A stretch of 64,000 nucleotides of DNA from Phytophthora sp. 'mugwort' (taxonomy: Eukaryota > Oomycota > Peronosporomycetes > Peronosporales > Peronosporaceae). The stretch lies in the NCBI GenBank assembly GCA_033558025.1, contig JAUCEF010000014.1:1116001-1180000 (forward strand), written 5' to 3'. Below the pieces are notes generated by a model. That model made no database searches and was not told the origin of the DNA. It was given only the letters and a program-made list of their open reading frames with translations. Both the position numbers and the translations under genes were made by a program. Positions 42,711 to 53,406 of the stretch are shown here, piece by piece (positions within the stretch are counted from its first letter, which is position 1; every line of letters begins with the position of its first letter).

Positions 42711-43100
42711 ATGATATCTCATAATTGTACCAAAGCATAGATTGACAACAGGATAGCTTGCCGTTACTTGCATGCGTTGAATTTTTTTGGATGAACAGAT
42801 CATCTGAATCAGTACGAGCTCGCTATCTTCTGGAAGATCCGAGAATATAGCGCTCAAGCAGAAAGCTCACATTGTTGTATAGGGCCGGAATATCTTCATT
42901 ATGTGTCAGTATGGCTTGTTTGTTTGTGTAGATCGCCAAATAAACTGCTTCGCAATGCTTAGAAGCTACGAAATACAGCACTAAAATGTGAACTCATGCA
43001 GCAAAATAAAATATTCGAAGCTCATGCATGCTAAATATTCATATTATCCACGTCACGCCAACCAAAAAAATCAAAATTCGTCCTCACTCGCGGATCACGA
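42711..43100. other. Intergenic, nothing recognised
   Basis: AT-rich spacer between the fragment above and the leftward gene ending at 43101. No coding or structural signal seen. Confidence 0.4.
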
Positions 43101-44408
43101 TCAAAATGTACTTGAGGCTAGATTGCCATCCTTATCGATCTCCAGGCCATCTGTCGCAAGTGCGTCGTCCAGCAATAGTCTTTCCATCATACGTTCGATT
43201 TCTTGACTGTCCTCGACTCCTGTTTTGACCAGTAACTCCATGAACTGGTCCACTTTTCCTTCTTTCTCGGCGCTGCCGTCTTGAAAATGCATCGGTACCA
43301 GGCGAGTGCAGGCCTGCACTAGCGTCGTCGTCGGATCCGCGAAAAAGTCCGGGTCGCTTTCTGCTGAGTGAACGATGCACCACCCCGTCTCGTCCGAATT
43401 CATGCCTGGAAACTCGCCGTCCGCTTCACACAGCGCTCTCCAAACCAAAACCATGCGGTTCTTCTCACGATATCGTCTTGCCACATGATACGTGCGTAGC
43501 TTCAGCACTTCGCCGCTCTCCCTTCGAAGCGGAGAGCAAAACTGAAGTGCCAGCGAGTTTTCCGGATCCGGCAGTCCGTCGTACACGTATCGTTCGTCCT
43601 GTCGATGCGGCACCGCCGACAACTCCCACACAGCATCACACGTCCTCTGGAAGTTGAACGGAACTCTCCCCACTCCAACAGTCTCAAAATATTCGGTCTC
43701 ACCGTCCATTTTCCTAGTTGGTTCCCCCGTCAAAATGCCTCCAGGCGTCGGCGTGATCCCAATTTCCTGGAAAACCTCCTCTACTTTTGCATACAAAACG
43801 TCCAGATTCTCAAAGTACGTCGTGTACAGCATGGCGTCTTTCGTGCCGAGTCTGGCCTTCTTCTCTAAAACCTCTGGTGTGTCCTCGACCGTCAGCATCT
43901 TCTCGACTTCTCGCACTCGTTTCCTTAACACGCTTTCCAGGTCCTGAATCATTACCGCTCGACTATTCACGGCCGCTTGTAGTCGTTTCTGCAGCGCCTC
44001 CGCCTCGATTCTGCTCTCGTATTGCCGCATCGCGATCGCTCGCCACGCTCCAAGCGCCAGTGAGTCCGTGGGGGAGCTGTGCATCTCTTCGTGAATCTTA
44101 AGTTGATTCAACGTCTCCAGTCGTTGACTTAACTCCGCGTCTTGTTGCCGTAAAGTTGCCCATTCGGCTTTAAGTCGCTTGCGGTACGCATCTCGACGCT
44201 GTCCGGCCTTCTCCCTGGCAATTTCGCGTTTGGATTTTAACTCGGTTTTAGGAGCATTTTTACCCCGATTTAACGACAATAGGAACGCATCCGTGTCTGC
44301 GATGAGCTGCTGGCTGTCCACTTCCTCGAACTGGAGCGAGGCGGTGGTAGGTCGGTCCTGGGTGGACAGGAAGCTGCCCACGGCGTGGAGTAGCTCGTCG
44401 TCCGCCAT
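43101..44408 (-). CDS. bZIP + START-like protein (M96-like family), full length
   Basis: 435 residues starting MADDELLHAVGSFLSTQD. The basic part AREKAGQRRDAYRKRLKAEW is followed by heptads (LRQQDAELSQRLETLNQL), and the second coiled coil by SRIEAEALQKRLQAAVNSRA. The START-like region reads VGRVPFNFQRTCDAVWEL, HVARRYREKNRMVLVWRAL and GMNSDETGWCIV. The frame is intact, with codon use richer in G/C at third positions than its neighbours at 39-42 kb. It is a more distant paralogue of the pair to its left. Predicted nuclear regulator. Confidence 0.8.
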   Translation of the reverse strand: MADDELLHAVGSFLSTQDRPTTASLQFEEVDSQQLIADTDAFLLSLNRGKNAPKTELKSKREIAREKAGQRRDAYRKRLKAEWATLRQQDAELSQRLETLNQLKIHEEMHSSPTDSLALGAWRAIAMRQYESRIEAEALQKRLQAAVNSRAVMIQDLESVLRKRVREVEKMLTVEDTPEVLEKKARLGTKDAMLYTTYFENLDVLYAKVEEVFQEIGITPTPGGILTGEPTRKMDGETEYFETVGVGRVPFNFQRTCDAVWELSAVPHRQDERYVYDGLPDPENSLALQFCSPLRRESGEVLKLRTYHVARRYREKNRMVLVWRALCEADGEFPGMNSDETGWCIVHSAESDPDFFADPTTTLVQACTRLVPMHFQDGSAEKEGKVDQFMELLVKTGVEDSQEIERMMERLLLDDALATDGLEIDKDGNLASSTF

Positions 44409-45022
44409 GACAAGGCGATAGTGAGGCTGAGTGAACTTTCCTGTCGTAGGCGCTGCAAGAAAATGCTCGGATTACGGTACGAAAGAGTAAACTTGTGTTT
44501 TGTGTGTAACGTACACTAAACTGCTTTTAAAGAATTAAAATTTTATCGGCGGAGGACAAAGCAGTTGGTTGACTCTACAGTAGTCGATTGTGCAGTAGCA
44601 TGAAACTCGAACAGTATGGACGTAATGCTATTTAGTATTCGACATGGAAGTAGACGAGTTTTGGACTTTCTAGAGATGAGAGATAGGGAGCATGCTACTT
44701 TTCTGGAGTCTGTACGGAGAAACTTGCTTTTCACTTACATGTTTCGTTATTTTGGATAATGTCATATTATGCCGTCTACTAATATGATGGACTTCACAAC
44801 TCATTGGGACTTAAATCAGATGAATGTACGCGCTTGGGTAAATATGTCTTAAACTACTGTATAACGGTACCGACATCACCAAAAATATTTGTTGAATTTC
44901 ATGTTTAGAAGATGATAATGCCAGGGACAGCGGCACGATATCACAGTTTACTCGACGGAAGTCATGATCATGACGACTGTAAGAAGTAATCCTGGTGCTA
45001 TTCCTCGTGTGGTGGTGCACAA
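44409..45022. other. Intergenic between bZIP gene and dead protease gene
   Basis: No gene recognised. The lost signal-peptide exon of the protease pseudogene would have been near 44900-45020, where sequence like HSLLDGSHDHDDC appears in broken frames without a convincing signal. Confidence 0.35.
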
Positions 45023-46500
45023 ATGACGGAAAGCTGTATCCATGATGCACTGGACGACAGGTACACAGAAGGTCACCCCTTTATAGTAAGTGTGAGAAGG
45101 CAAACATTTCTCGTGACGGAGAAGACACAACCACCCGAAAGTTGTAAAAAAACGAAAAGTATGGCTTTCAAGCCGCTTCGGATGATGCCCAACGACAATG
45201 CAAGCCTCAGTAAACTCCCAGCTGCTACTCGCGGAGTTGAATTAAGTCATTAAGGAGGTCATGGATCGCATTAACAGAGTGATCCAGGTCGTGCCTGTCA
45301 GCAGCAACCCTTTTGCCGAGCAATACCGCACTTCCATTGATCGTACAACACCGCTAAGCGGTCACATGTGCCTCGAAATACCAATACCGGACGACCACGT
45401 TGCCCCACCAACTTACTGTCGTCTATTGGCTCCAGCAGAGAAGAATCTTTCCAATACTGACTACCGTCATGAACCTGCCCAACAGTAAATTTCTTGACTA
45501 CATATACTGTGTGCACTCCCTCCAGCTGCACGGTCAAGTACATGTACTTCTTATATTATTCTGAGTGCAAAATTGGTTCTTCCGCGCGGTCTATTTCGAC
45601 TGCCCCACACTTACTGGCGTGGAAACCGAGTCTCAAGACGGAGGCTGTCTGAGCTTGAACGACTCTTTGAGCCCAAGTTATGACCCAAGTGTATTGCTAA
45701 CGCAACGTCCTCAAAGCGCTATTTGTAATAGCAACGTGTTAACTTCAGAGGTCGTGCTGTTTGGACGGAAGTTCGAGTGCTCCTTTACGACCGAGAAAGC
45801 GAGGATTCTACAAAACCCAAGCTCCTCTAGCAACAGACTAATCTTCAAATTGACTTCCAGGACTGCTCCGTAGGTGCTTATTTTTTAAGGCGCTGTGGGA
45901 GTCTACAAGCTAATCATATCTATCTCATGTGAATATCAATTCTTTCTCAGCAGTCCAACAAAAGGCGGAGCTAACACCTTTGCTGACTTCTGTCGACTGT
46001 TAGTGGGATTGCTAATTGCCGTCCAATGTTTTAGAACTTTCCAGTACCTGTTTCAGCCTTTCGAAGAGACTTACTGTTGTTGTGTATTGTATGGCTACTT
46101 CGCGGAGTGGTGCCGACTCGGCGATATGGGGACCGGTTGCTATGTTTGGCTGATAATGACGCGATTACCAATACCAATAGCTCGAGCACTATCATTGTAC
46201 TCACAATCCCCGAACAAAACGGAAGGACACAAGAAACATAAACTGCACCAAAAAAGGGGAAACACTCTCGGAATCAGAGTGTCCACCCACTTATTATTGT
46301 ATGCGGATGCGATAATTCAAGCCTGGCAAGCGATGGCAGCGACAGTTGGAGCAGTGAAAATGCCGGTATCGACATGTCGAGCGTATTTTCGCACTGGGGT
46401 AATAGTACTCAAGTACCGACAGCGGGCCAAGTTCTGGATCTGGGATGAAAACAGGTACCGGCGCCATCACTGCTGGCACAGTTGCCAACAAGGTTAGTAC
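45023..46500 (+). pseudogene. Leishmanolysin-like (GP63, M8) protease, dead copy
   Basis: The first frame (45023-45253) reads ESCIHDALDDRYTEGHPF and FKPLRMMPNDNASLSKLP, matching the mature start of the intact copies. Later frames read MDRINRVIQVVPVSSNPFA, DCPTLTGVETESQDGGCLS and SPTKGGANTFADFC. The stretch carrying the HExxH zinc site is deleted. Signal peptide and active site are both gone, so it is inactive. It lies directly upstream of two intact tandem copies. Confidence 0.8.
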
Positions 46501-46860
46501 GCACGCTATTGGGACTCGGCCGTCAATCAAATATTTGTCCAGTGAAGCTAAAGATAACGACAATCATAGATGCTGATGATGTCAAATTTGTGTTTTCTTT
46601 GCTGAGACTATATCTGCCAGCCTACCGTTGAGTGAGGTCATAGTTTAAATACGTGTGGTGCTTGAGCTACAAGATTAGCCATTCCACCTTATCCAATTAC
46701 AAAGATAGTTTGCTGATCATGATACTACTAAGCTGCATGAAAGTATTTCTCAAAAGAAAAACATGTCAAGCTCATTTATCAACTGACCGCCTTGCGAGTT
46801 TTCATTAAAGTCCGCTGACTCCAACAACGACACCGACGTCCCCGCAACAACAAAACCGTG
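46501..46860. other. Upstream region of the first intact leishmanolysin-like gene
   Basis: No gene seen. The translation start next to it was set at ATG 46861; a GTG one codon earlier is not expected to initiate in a eukaryote. Confidence 0.4.
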
Positions 46861-49242
46861 ATGTCATCGTCACCAACAAGGTGCATTCAGCTGCTAGTCG
46901 CCATTTGTTGGTATGCTCAAGTAGCCAAAAGCTGTATTCATGATTCGCTGGAGCACCAGGTTGTCGCTGGAACGCAGAGCTACGATGACAGTCACCCGTT
47001 TTTAATGAGTGAACGAAAGCGCCGACTGTATGACGAGGAACTGCAAGACAGCAGCACTCCAGAGAACAGGAAGCTAAGATCGACAACTTTCGAACCCATC
47101 CGTATGACGCCCTACTACGACAACTCGAGTCTTAATAAGCTTCCGGATGCTACTCGAGCTGTAGTTTTCGACGTCGTTCAAGAGGCAATTCAACGTATCC
47201 ATCGAGCTCTCGAGGTCGTCCCTGTCAGTGGCAATCTTCTCGCAACACGCTTTTGCACTTCTACGTTTTCCACGACGCCTCCAGTCTGTTATTCAGTCGC
47301 TGAGAACGAATTGTGTCTGGAAATGCCAATACCAAGTGACCATTTTTCCTCCACAAAATACTGCGGATCGTGCTCAACCAGTGGTTGCACCAATTGCAAG
47401 CTGTCGCCAGCAGGAGAAGGAGTACCAAACACGGATTTTCTCATCTACGTGAGAGCGGAGAGTACCGTCAACTGCCAAAGCGGCACCACTTTAGCGTACG
47501 CGTCGACGTGCCAGCAAGACCAATACGACCGTCCTACTTTCGGGATGGTGAATTTTTGCCCAAACAAGCTCAGCATAGCAGCCACAGACTTGGAACGTCA
47601 AGTAGCTACTGCACTACACGAATTTACTCACGCGCTTGGCTTCTCTTCTCGTTTCTTCCCCTTAATGCGACACGAAGATGGGACCCCGAGAACTCCACGA
47701 GATGCAAGCGGAAAACCCCCAATTTACACTTCAGGAGTCTGTCACAACGGTAAGAAGATAGACTACTACGTGGCGCCATCCAATACTACGGTCAAGTATT
47801 CAACAGAGCGGAACCACGTCGTGGCCAAGCTAGTGACGCCGCGTGTCCGTGCGTTCGTGCAAGATCATTTCGACTGTCTTTCGCTTGAAGGAGCTGAGCT
47901 CGAGTCGCAGGACGGCGGGTGTCTAGGCTCGCACTGGGAAGAACGACTCTTTGAACCTGAATTTATGACTCCTATCGATAGTTATCGCAACGTTTTTAGT
48001 GCTCTAACATTGGCTTTCTTCGCCGACTCGGGCTGGTATCGCGTCAACGCGTTAACGTCCGAGATCATGCACTATGGACGGAAAAAAGGGTGTGCGTTCG
48101 CAACCGACAAGTGTGTGGATCCCGAGACGCAGACCTCGCTAGCTGCTGATCATTTTTGTACCACAAGCGACGCTCAGGGCTGCTCAGCAGACGCGAGATC
48201 ACGCTCCGTCTGCTCGTTAAGCGCCAAGAGCCAGACGATACCAATTGAGTATCAATACTTTCCAGGTAGCCCCACAAAAGGTGGAGCCAACACGTTTGCA
48301 GACTTTTGTCCAATGAATGTCGGGTATGCGGCAGGTGATTGCTCTCTCGCTACAAATCTACTGAAACTTGGTACAACGACGATCAATGCCTATGGAGAAA
48401 CTTACTGTCCCAGTTGCAAGTGTACGTCAACTTCTCTTCGTAGTATTGATTCAACTGGATGGGGTATTAATCCATCTCGACAATCTGGGTGTTATGCTAT
48501 GCGATGTATTACTACTACCGACGATAGTACTAATAGTCCTAACGTTTTGGTAGAGGTGACTATCCCTCGGAGTAAAACAAAGGACGTTATAGCCGTCAAT
48601 TGCACACGAAAGGGGGATAAGCTCTCGGTACCTGGATTCTCTGGCGGTATTACGTGTCCCGATCCGTTGATTGTGTGTGAGTATGACGACCCAAGCCGCG
48701 TTTTGCTAGCAGATATTGTCAGATTCAGTGAATCAAGTTCTCAAAGCAAAAGTGGGAGCAGCGGATCGGAGTTGTCTCAAAGCAGCGCTGACAGCACATT
48801 GACCACTGCTGACTCGTCTAGACATTCTCAGAGTTCCTCTGAGAGTAGCGCGCTAGCCAGTTCTGATTTTTCCAGCAACTCACAAAGTATTACTGGTAGC
48901 AGTAACATACCTACCGGTATTGACGTTTCAAGTACACAAAGTGACAGGGACTTTCCTGTCATTGACGACGCATCAATCGGTTCTCAAAGCTACAGTGGCA
49001 ATGCTTCAGTCGACAATGGCTACTACAACAGCACTGATGACGACGCATCGGGAAGGTACCAACAAGACGTAGGCACGAACTCGAACTCAAGTAGCAACAG
49101 CGCGACCGACTCTGGATCCAGAGCGAAAACAAATAGCGGTAGTTTCCCTACAGATACGATTGCAAACAACGTAGGCATACAGCGACACGCTTCAGACTGG
49201 GTTCTTCTGGCAGGAGTATGCCTTGCCTTACAGGTGCGATGA
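46861..49242 (+). CDS. Leishmanolysin-like metalloprotease (M8), secreted or GPI-anchored
   Basis: 793 residues. The N-terminus MSSSPTRCIQLLVAICWYAQ is a signal peptide, followed by mature SCIHDSLEHQ. The zinc site HEFTHALGF is at residues 253-261, with the third ligand probably His358 in GSHWEERLFEP and a Met-turn-like EFMTP after it. Many Cys in the second half suggest a disulphide-bonded extracellular domain. A long Ser-rich linker (about residues 620-770) and a hydrophobic end (WVLLAGVCLALQV) fit a GPI-anchored surface protein. Leishmanolysins cleave peptides at the cell surface; in oomycetes their targets are mostly unknown. Tandem with the next gene, clearly paralogous. Intact. Confidence 0.88.
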   Translation: MSSSPTRCIQLLVAICWYAQVAKSCIHDSLEHQVVAGTQSYDDSHPFLMSERKRRLYDEELQDSSTPENRKLRSTTFEPIRMTPYYDNSSLNKLPDATRAVVFDVVQEAIQRIHRALEVVPVSGNLLATRFCTSTFSTTPPVCYSVAENELCLEMPIPSDHFSSTKYCGSCSTSGCTNCKLSPAGEGVPNTDFLIYVRAESTVNCQSGTTLAYASTCQQDQYDRPTFGMVNFCPNKLSIAATDLERQVATALHEFTHALGFSSRFFPLMRHEDGTPRTPRDASGKPPIYTSGVCHNGKKIDYYVAPSNTTVKYSTERNHVVAKLVTPRVRAFVQDHFDCLSLEGAELESQDGGCLGSHWEERLFEPEFMTPIDSYRNVFSALTLAFFADSGWYRVNALTSEIMHYGRKKGCAFATDKCVDPETQTSLAADHFCTTSDAQGCSADARSRSVCSLSAKSQTIPIEYQYFPGSPTKGGANTFADFCPMNVGYAAGDCSLATNLLKLGTTTINAYGETYCPSCKCTSTSLRSIDSTGWGINPSRQSGCYAMRCITTTDDSTNSPNVLVEVTIPRSKTKDVIAVNCTRKGDKLSVPGFSGGITCPDPLIVCEYDDPSRVLLADIVRFSESSSQSKSGSSGSELSQSSADSTLTTADSSRHSQSSSESSALASSDFSSNSQSITGSSNIPTGIDVSSTQSDRDFPVIDDASIGSQSYSGNASVDNGYYNSTDDDASGRYQQDVGTNSNSSSNSATDSGSRAKTNSGSFPTDTIANNVGIQRHASDWVLLAGVCLALQVR

Positions 49243-49461
49243 TTGGCGATTAATGTATTGTTTTTTTCTTTCCAAAAGTAAAACTATACTAAGTATATAC
49301 TAAGTCGTTACCTAAGATTAGATACACAAAGATAGTTGCATCATCTATAGACACGCTTCTTGAGCGGATGGAGCCATGCAAGCTTAGGAACATTTCTCAA
49401 CCAAACAACCAGCTCTACAGACAACGGAGGATCAGATTGCGGTCAACATACGCCGAGACTC

Positions 49462-51495
49462 ATGGTGACTTTTACGTCTCTGTTGGCACTATTCACCATT
49501 TGTTGGTACCCACAAGTTGTCAAAAGCTGTATCCATGATTCGCTCGATCACAAATTCGTGACTGGAACTCAGAGCTACGAGGACACTCATCCGTTTCTAC
49601 TAAGCGAACAAAAGCGTCGACTACGTGATGGACACAAGTTCGAGAACGCAGCGTATCAGGAGCTGGAAGCGACAACTTTCCGTCCTCTCCGCATGACGCC
49701 ATACTACGACAACTCGAGTCTCCACAAACTCCCGGAAGCTACTCGTACCGAAATCTTTAAGGTTGTAGGTGAGGCTATTCAACGTATCAGTCGCGCGCTC
49801 CAGGTTGTCCCCGTTAATGGCAACCTTTTCGCCGAGCGATTTTGTACAGCTGCATTTGCCACGACACCTCCCGTATGTCATACCATTTCTGAAGAGGTAT
49901 TATGCCTGGAAATGTCCATCCCGGAGGAGCATTTCGCCCCTTTAAGGTACTGCGACCACTGCAGTTCTGATGGTTGTACGGACGATGCTTGTAGCGTATC
50001 CCCTGCTGGCCAGGGAGTGCCCGATACCGACTTTCTCATCTATGTACGAGCTCAAGATACTATTAACTGTAAAACCAGCAGCACCTTGGCCTATGCGTCC
50101 ACCTGCCAGCAAGATCAGTACGACCGTCCTACCTTCGGGATGGTCAATTTCTGTCCAAAAAAGCTCAGCACAGCGGAATCAGCTTTTGAGCGTCAAGTAT
50201 CTACTGCACTTCACGAGTTTTCGCATGCACTCGGGTTCTCCTCTCGGTTTTTCCCTTTAATGCGACACGAAGACGGCACACCGCGTACTCCCCGAGATGA
50301 ACGTGGGAATCCTCGAACGTTTTCAGTAGGGACTTGTCCGAATGGGAAAGAGATTGACTACTACGTTGAACCTTCCAATACAACGATCAAGTATTCAACA
50401 GAGCGAGACCATCTCGTGGCTAAACTCGTGACGCCTCGTGTCCGTGCCTTTGTGCAAGAACATTTCAATTGCTCGACACTTGAAGGGGCTGAGATTGAGT
50501 CACAGGACGATGGCTGTTTGGGTTCGCATTGGGAAGAACGACTTTTTGAGCCCGAGTATATGACACCTGTCGACAGCTATCGCAACGTATTCAGCGGCCT
50601 TACGCTCGCCTTCTTCGCGGATTCAGGCTGGTATCGCCTCAATGCCTCAACAGCGGACGTTATGCATTATGGCCGCAGAAAAGGGTGTTTATTTGCGACC
50701 GAAAAGTGTGTAGATCCGGCGACACAGTCTCCAATTGCCGCTGATACGTTTTGTGCCACGCCCTCGACAGAGTTCCAAGGCTGTTCTATCGACGCCACAT
50801 CACGTGCGACGTGCTCCCTGAGCTCCACGAACCTGGTCATCCCAGCCGAGTATCAATACTTCCCAGATAAGCCGACAAAAGGCGGAGCAAACCGATTTGC
50901 AGACTTCTGTCCACTCGTTGTGGGCTACACAAGGGGCGACTGCTCCTTGTCGAATAACCTCCTACAACTAGGCGCTACCTCGATCAACGCGTTTGGCGAG
51001 ACGTACTGTCCTACTTGTAAGTGTACGGTATCTTCGCTACGTAGTGATGACTCGTCACAGTGGACAAGCACTCCGACAAGACAGAGTGGATGTTACTTGA
51101 TGCGATGCTTCGTCGATAGCAGCTCACCTACATCTAATACCGTGATCCAACTCGTTATTCCACGTAGTATGACGCAAGACACGGTGCGTCTAAATTGCAC
51201 CAGGAAAGGTGAAAAGCTCTCTGTAGTTGGCTTCTCCGGTGACATTACATGTCCAGATCCGGTGGTTGTGTGTGAAGGCAACGATCTGAGTAGAACCTTT
51301 CTTACAGATGAGGACACTGCAACTACTAGAACCGAGTCTACCAGTGGTAGTGACGGTGCTGGAACTGGAACTACGACTGGAACCAGCACAATAACGTTGG
51401 GTACTCCAACTAACAGCGTTGACGGCCACCACTTGACATCCCTTTGGGGGTTAGTAATTAGTGGTTCGTGGCTAGCCTATGCGAACACCAGATAG
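49462..51495 (+). CDS. Leishmanolysin-like metalloprotease (M8), tandem paralogue
   Basis: 677 residues from ATG 49462 (MVTFTSLLALFTICWYPQVV), preferred over the in-frame ATG at 49360 because it places the signal peptide at the N-terminus as in the paralogue. Zinc site HEFSHALGF starts at residue 251; His356 lies in GSHWEERLFEP. The Cys-rich second half is conserved (GGANRFADFCPL, YCPTCKCT). The linker is shorter and Thr/Gly-rich rather than Ser-rich, and ends with a hydrophobic LTSLWGLVISGSWLAY that may direct GPI attachment. It lies 220 bases behind the first copy in the same direction. Intact. Confidence 0.88.
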   Translation: MVTFTSLLALFTICWYPQVVKSCIHDSLDHKFVTGTQSYEDTHPFLLSEQKRRLRDGHKFENAAYQELEATTFRPLRMTPYYDNSSLHKLPEATRTEIFKVVGEAIQRISRALQVVPVNGNLFAERFCTAAFATTPPVCHTISEEVLCLEMSIPEEHFAPLRYCDHCSSDGCTDDACSVSPAGQGVPDTDFLIYVRAQDTINCKTSSTLAYASTCQQDQYDRPTFGMVNFCPKKLSTAESAFERQVSTALHEFSHALGFSSRFFPLMRHEDGTPRTPRDERGNPRTFSVGTCPNGKEIDYYVEPSNTTIKYSTERDHLVAKLVTPRVRAFVQEHFNCSTLEGAEIESQDDGCLGSHWEERLFEPEYMTPVDSYRNVFSGLTLAFFADSGWYRLNASTADVMHYGRRKGCLFATEKCVDPATQSPIAADTFCATPSTEFQGCSIDATSRATCSLSSTNLVIPAEYQYFPDKPTKGGANRFADFCPLVVGYTRGDCSLSNNLLQLGATSINAFGETYCPTCKCTVSSLRSDDSSQWTSTPTRQSGCYLMRCFVDSSSPTSNTVIQLVIPRSMTQDTVRLNCTRKGEKLSVVGFSGDITCPDPVVVCEGNDLSRTFLTDEDTATTRTESTSGSDGAGTGTTTGTSTITLGTPTNSVDGHHLTSLWGLVISGSWLAYANTR

Positions 51496-51912
51496 GTGGA
51501 GCAAAGCATGTGCATCTCCTAATAACAATAGCTTCTTTTGCACTAGCAAGCTTGTGTTAATACATCGGGACTCTCTCTTCATCGATGGTGATCACGCCAC
51601 GGACCGTCTCTCTTTTAAATAACGGCGCACAACAAAAAACACCCCTAATATATAATAAAAGACACTCACGTAGCAATGACAACAGCAGGGAGGAATATAC
51701 TGTGCATTGTATTTGCAATGCATTCACGCACTCTCCAGTTGGGACAACAGCTGCCTCGCTTCCCCTTCGAACAGCATGATCAACTGTCCGATAGGCAAGG
51801 CGTCGCGTTGCAATCACTCAGATTGCCTCGTGGCCCCCCACTCTCATTCACAGAAGTGCTCTGATTAGCTCAAGCGCCTCATTAACTAACCCGTCTTCAA
51901 GAACTGTACGAG
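51496..51912. other. Spacer between protease cluster and bZIP genes
   Basis: No gene recognised. The short frame 51676-51864 has no family features. Confidence 0.4.
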
Positions 51913-52509
51913 ATGGCTACAGACGCAGCTTTCCTCGAGGAAGTATCGACGTTCCTGGACACAAGTGATCTACCTTTGATCCACACAACTTTAGAGCTGG
52001 ACCAAGACCCTAGTAGCGCTTATCTCATCCAGCTCGACGCCGTAGAGATCGCCAACTTGTTGCAGCCAAGCGACGATGGGGCTGGCTCCAGTACTGGCAC
52101 GGAGGACGGCAAAGCTGACAAAACACTGACCACAAAGCTCCGAACAAAGCGAAAGAAAGAGGTTCTCCGCAAACAAAGATACCAGAAGCGGCTCAAGAAC
52201 GAAAGGGAAACCTTGAAACAAATGGAAAGAGACTTGTCGATGCAACTAGAAGAGCTTAAACGCACTCGCAAGCAGCTAGATAGTATTAATGGGGACACTT
52301 CCGATCGACCATGGAGACATCTTGCAACACAGCAGCGACAAGAACGAGTCATAGTGGAGATGGAGCAGAAGCAACTTCGAACCGCTATTGGTATACAAGC
52401 CTCGTATATTAGCACACTGCGCCAAGCTCTACCCGAATATCCTGCTACGATAGCTACCGTCACTGCATCTAGTCTCGAAGAAAACGTGCTCGTTCATTGT
52501 GTTCTGTAA
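51913..52509 (+). CDS. Short bZIP-type protein lacking the START-like domain
   Basis: 198 residues starting MATDAAFLEEVSTFLDTSDL. The basic region KRKKEVLRKQRYQKRLKNER and heptads (LKQMERDLSMQLEELKRTRK) are followed by the conserved Trp linker (DRPWRHLATQQRQERV) and second coiled coil, ending soon after ASYISTLRQALPEY. It matches the N-terminal half of the full-length genes at 55.8 and 57.4 kb. No remnant of the START-like domain is seen in the 900 bases downstream. It could dimerise with full-length paralogues and alter their activity; this is inference. Confidence 0.75.
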   Translation: MATDAAFLEEVSTFLDTSDLPLIHTTLELDQDPSSAYLIQLDAVEIANLLQPSDDGAGSSTGTEDGKADKTLTTKLRTKRKKEVLRKQRYQKRLKNERETLKQMERDLSMQLEELKRTRKQLDSINGDTSDRPWRHLATQQRQERVIVEMEQKQLRTAIGIQASYISTLRQALPEYPATIATVTASSLEENVLVHCVL

Positions 52510-53406
52510 TAAAATCTTGTCTAAATGTTGTTATATCCCAAAATATCCCAGAATGTTCTTAAAAAAATCCTTGTGAAGCCATACCATGCCATACATAGGG
52601 ACCAACTGTATCGACTACAAACATGACCCGGGAGAGATATTAGAGGTTTAGTCCAGCTTTTTTCAAGGTGGTGGAAATTTTCTCGTTTGTATTAGGTTGG
52701 GCACCAGTTGGCTGTAGGGCACACCAGCCGGGCCAAACGAGATGACTGAGCGCACCAAATCGGCGCGGTATCACGCTGCCTGGGGCCAGGTGGAAAGTCC
52801 TGCTCCAAAGTACCATACGGGATCATGGTCGCAAGATCGTGTCCCATGATAAGCAACATTCAGATGGTATTCTCATCGTACGATGATGAGTCTTCGGCGA
52901 AGAGAAGGGCAACCACAAGAGTGCACTTCGCAACCTTACCTTGTCAATAACGTCTAATGAAGTAGCTGCTACACTACACCAGGGAAGGATTTAACCTCAT
53001 ACTTGAGTCACTGCCATTGCGTAGTGTCTAAACTCTCTCAGTCCCTACGGTGTCAACATGCTACAGTACTACTGATGACGATTCCTTGAGCGAGGGAGTA
53101 CTGTAGTCCAGTTACATACGGAAAAACTATTGATATGTACCACTACACCCTCACCATACCGCAACTTTAATACTGTATTATACATCTTTAAGAGCAAGAA
53201 GGTACGTGGCGTACAGTACTGGGTGCACATCTTGTGGGAGCTGATTCTGGTACGGCGCGTACCAGAATCACGTCGTATAAAAAACGTCACCTTGACAAAC
53301 CACTTTGAGTGCCACTGGCAATGTCGGCAAGGGAATATCCGCGAGGGAATATACAGGATGGTTCTTTCAGTTCCCATTGTGAAACAAACTCCGGACGTAC
53401 ATCACC
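52510..53406. other. Intergenic with a 13-bp-arm palindrome
   Basis: No gene seen. TGATTCTGGTACG (53242-53254) pairs with CGTACCAGAATCA (53258-53270) around a 3-base centre, 137 bases before the next ATG. It could be a regulatory dimer site or a small hairpin. Confidence 0.5.
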
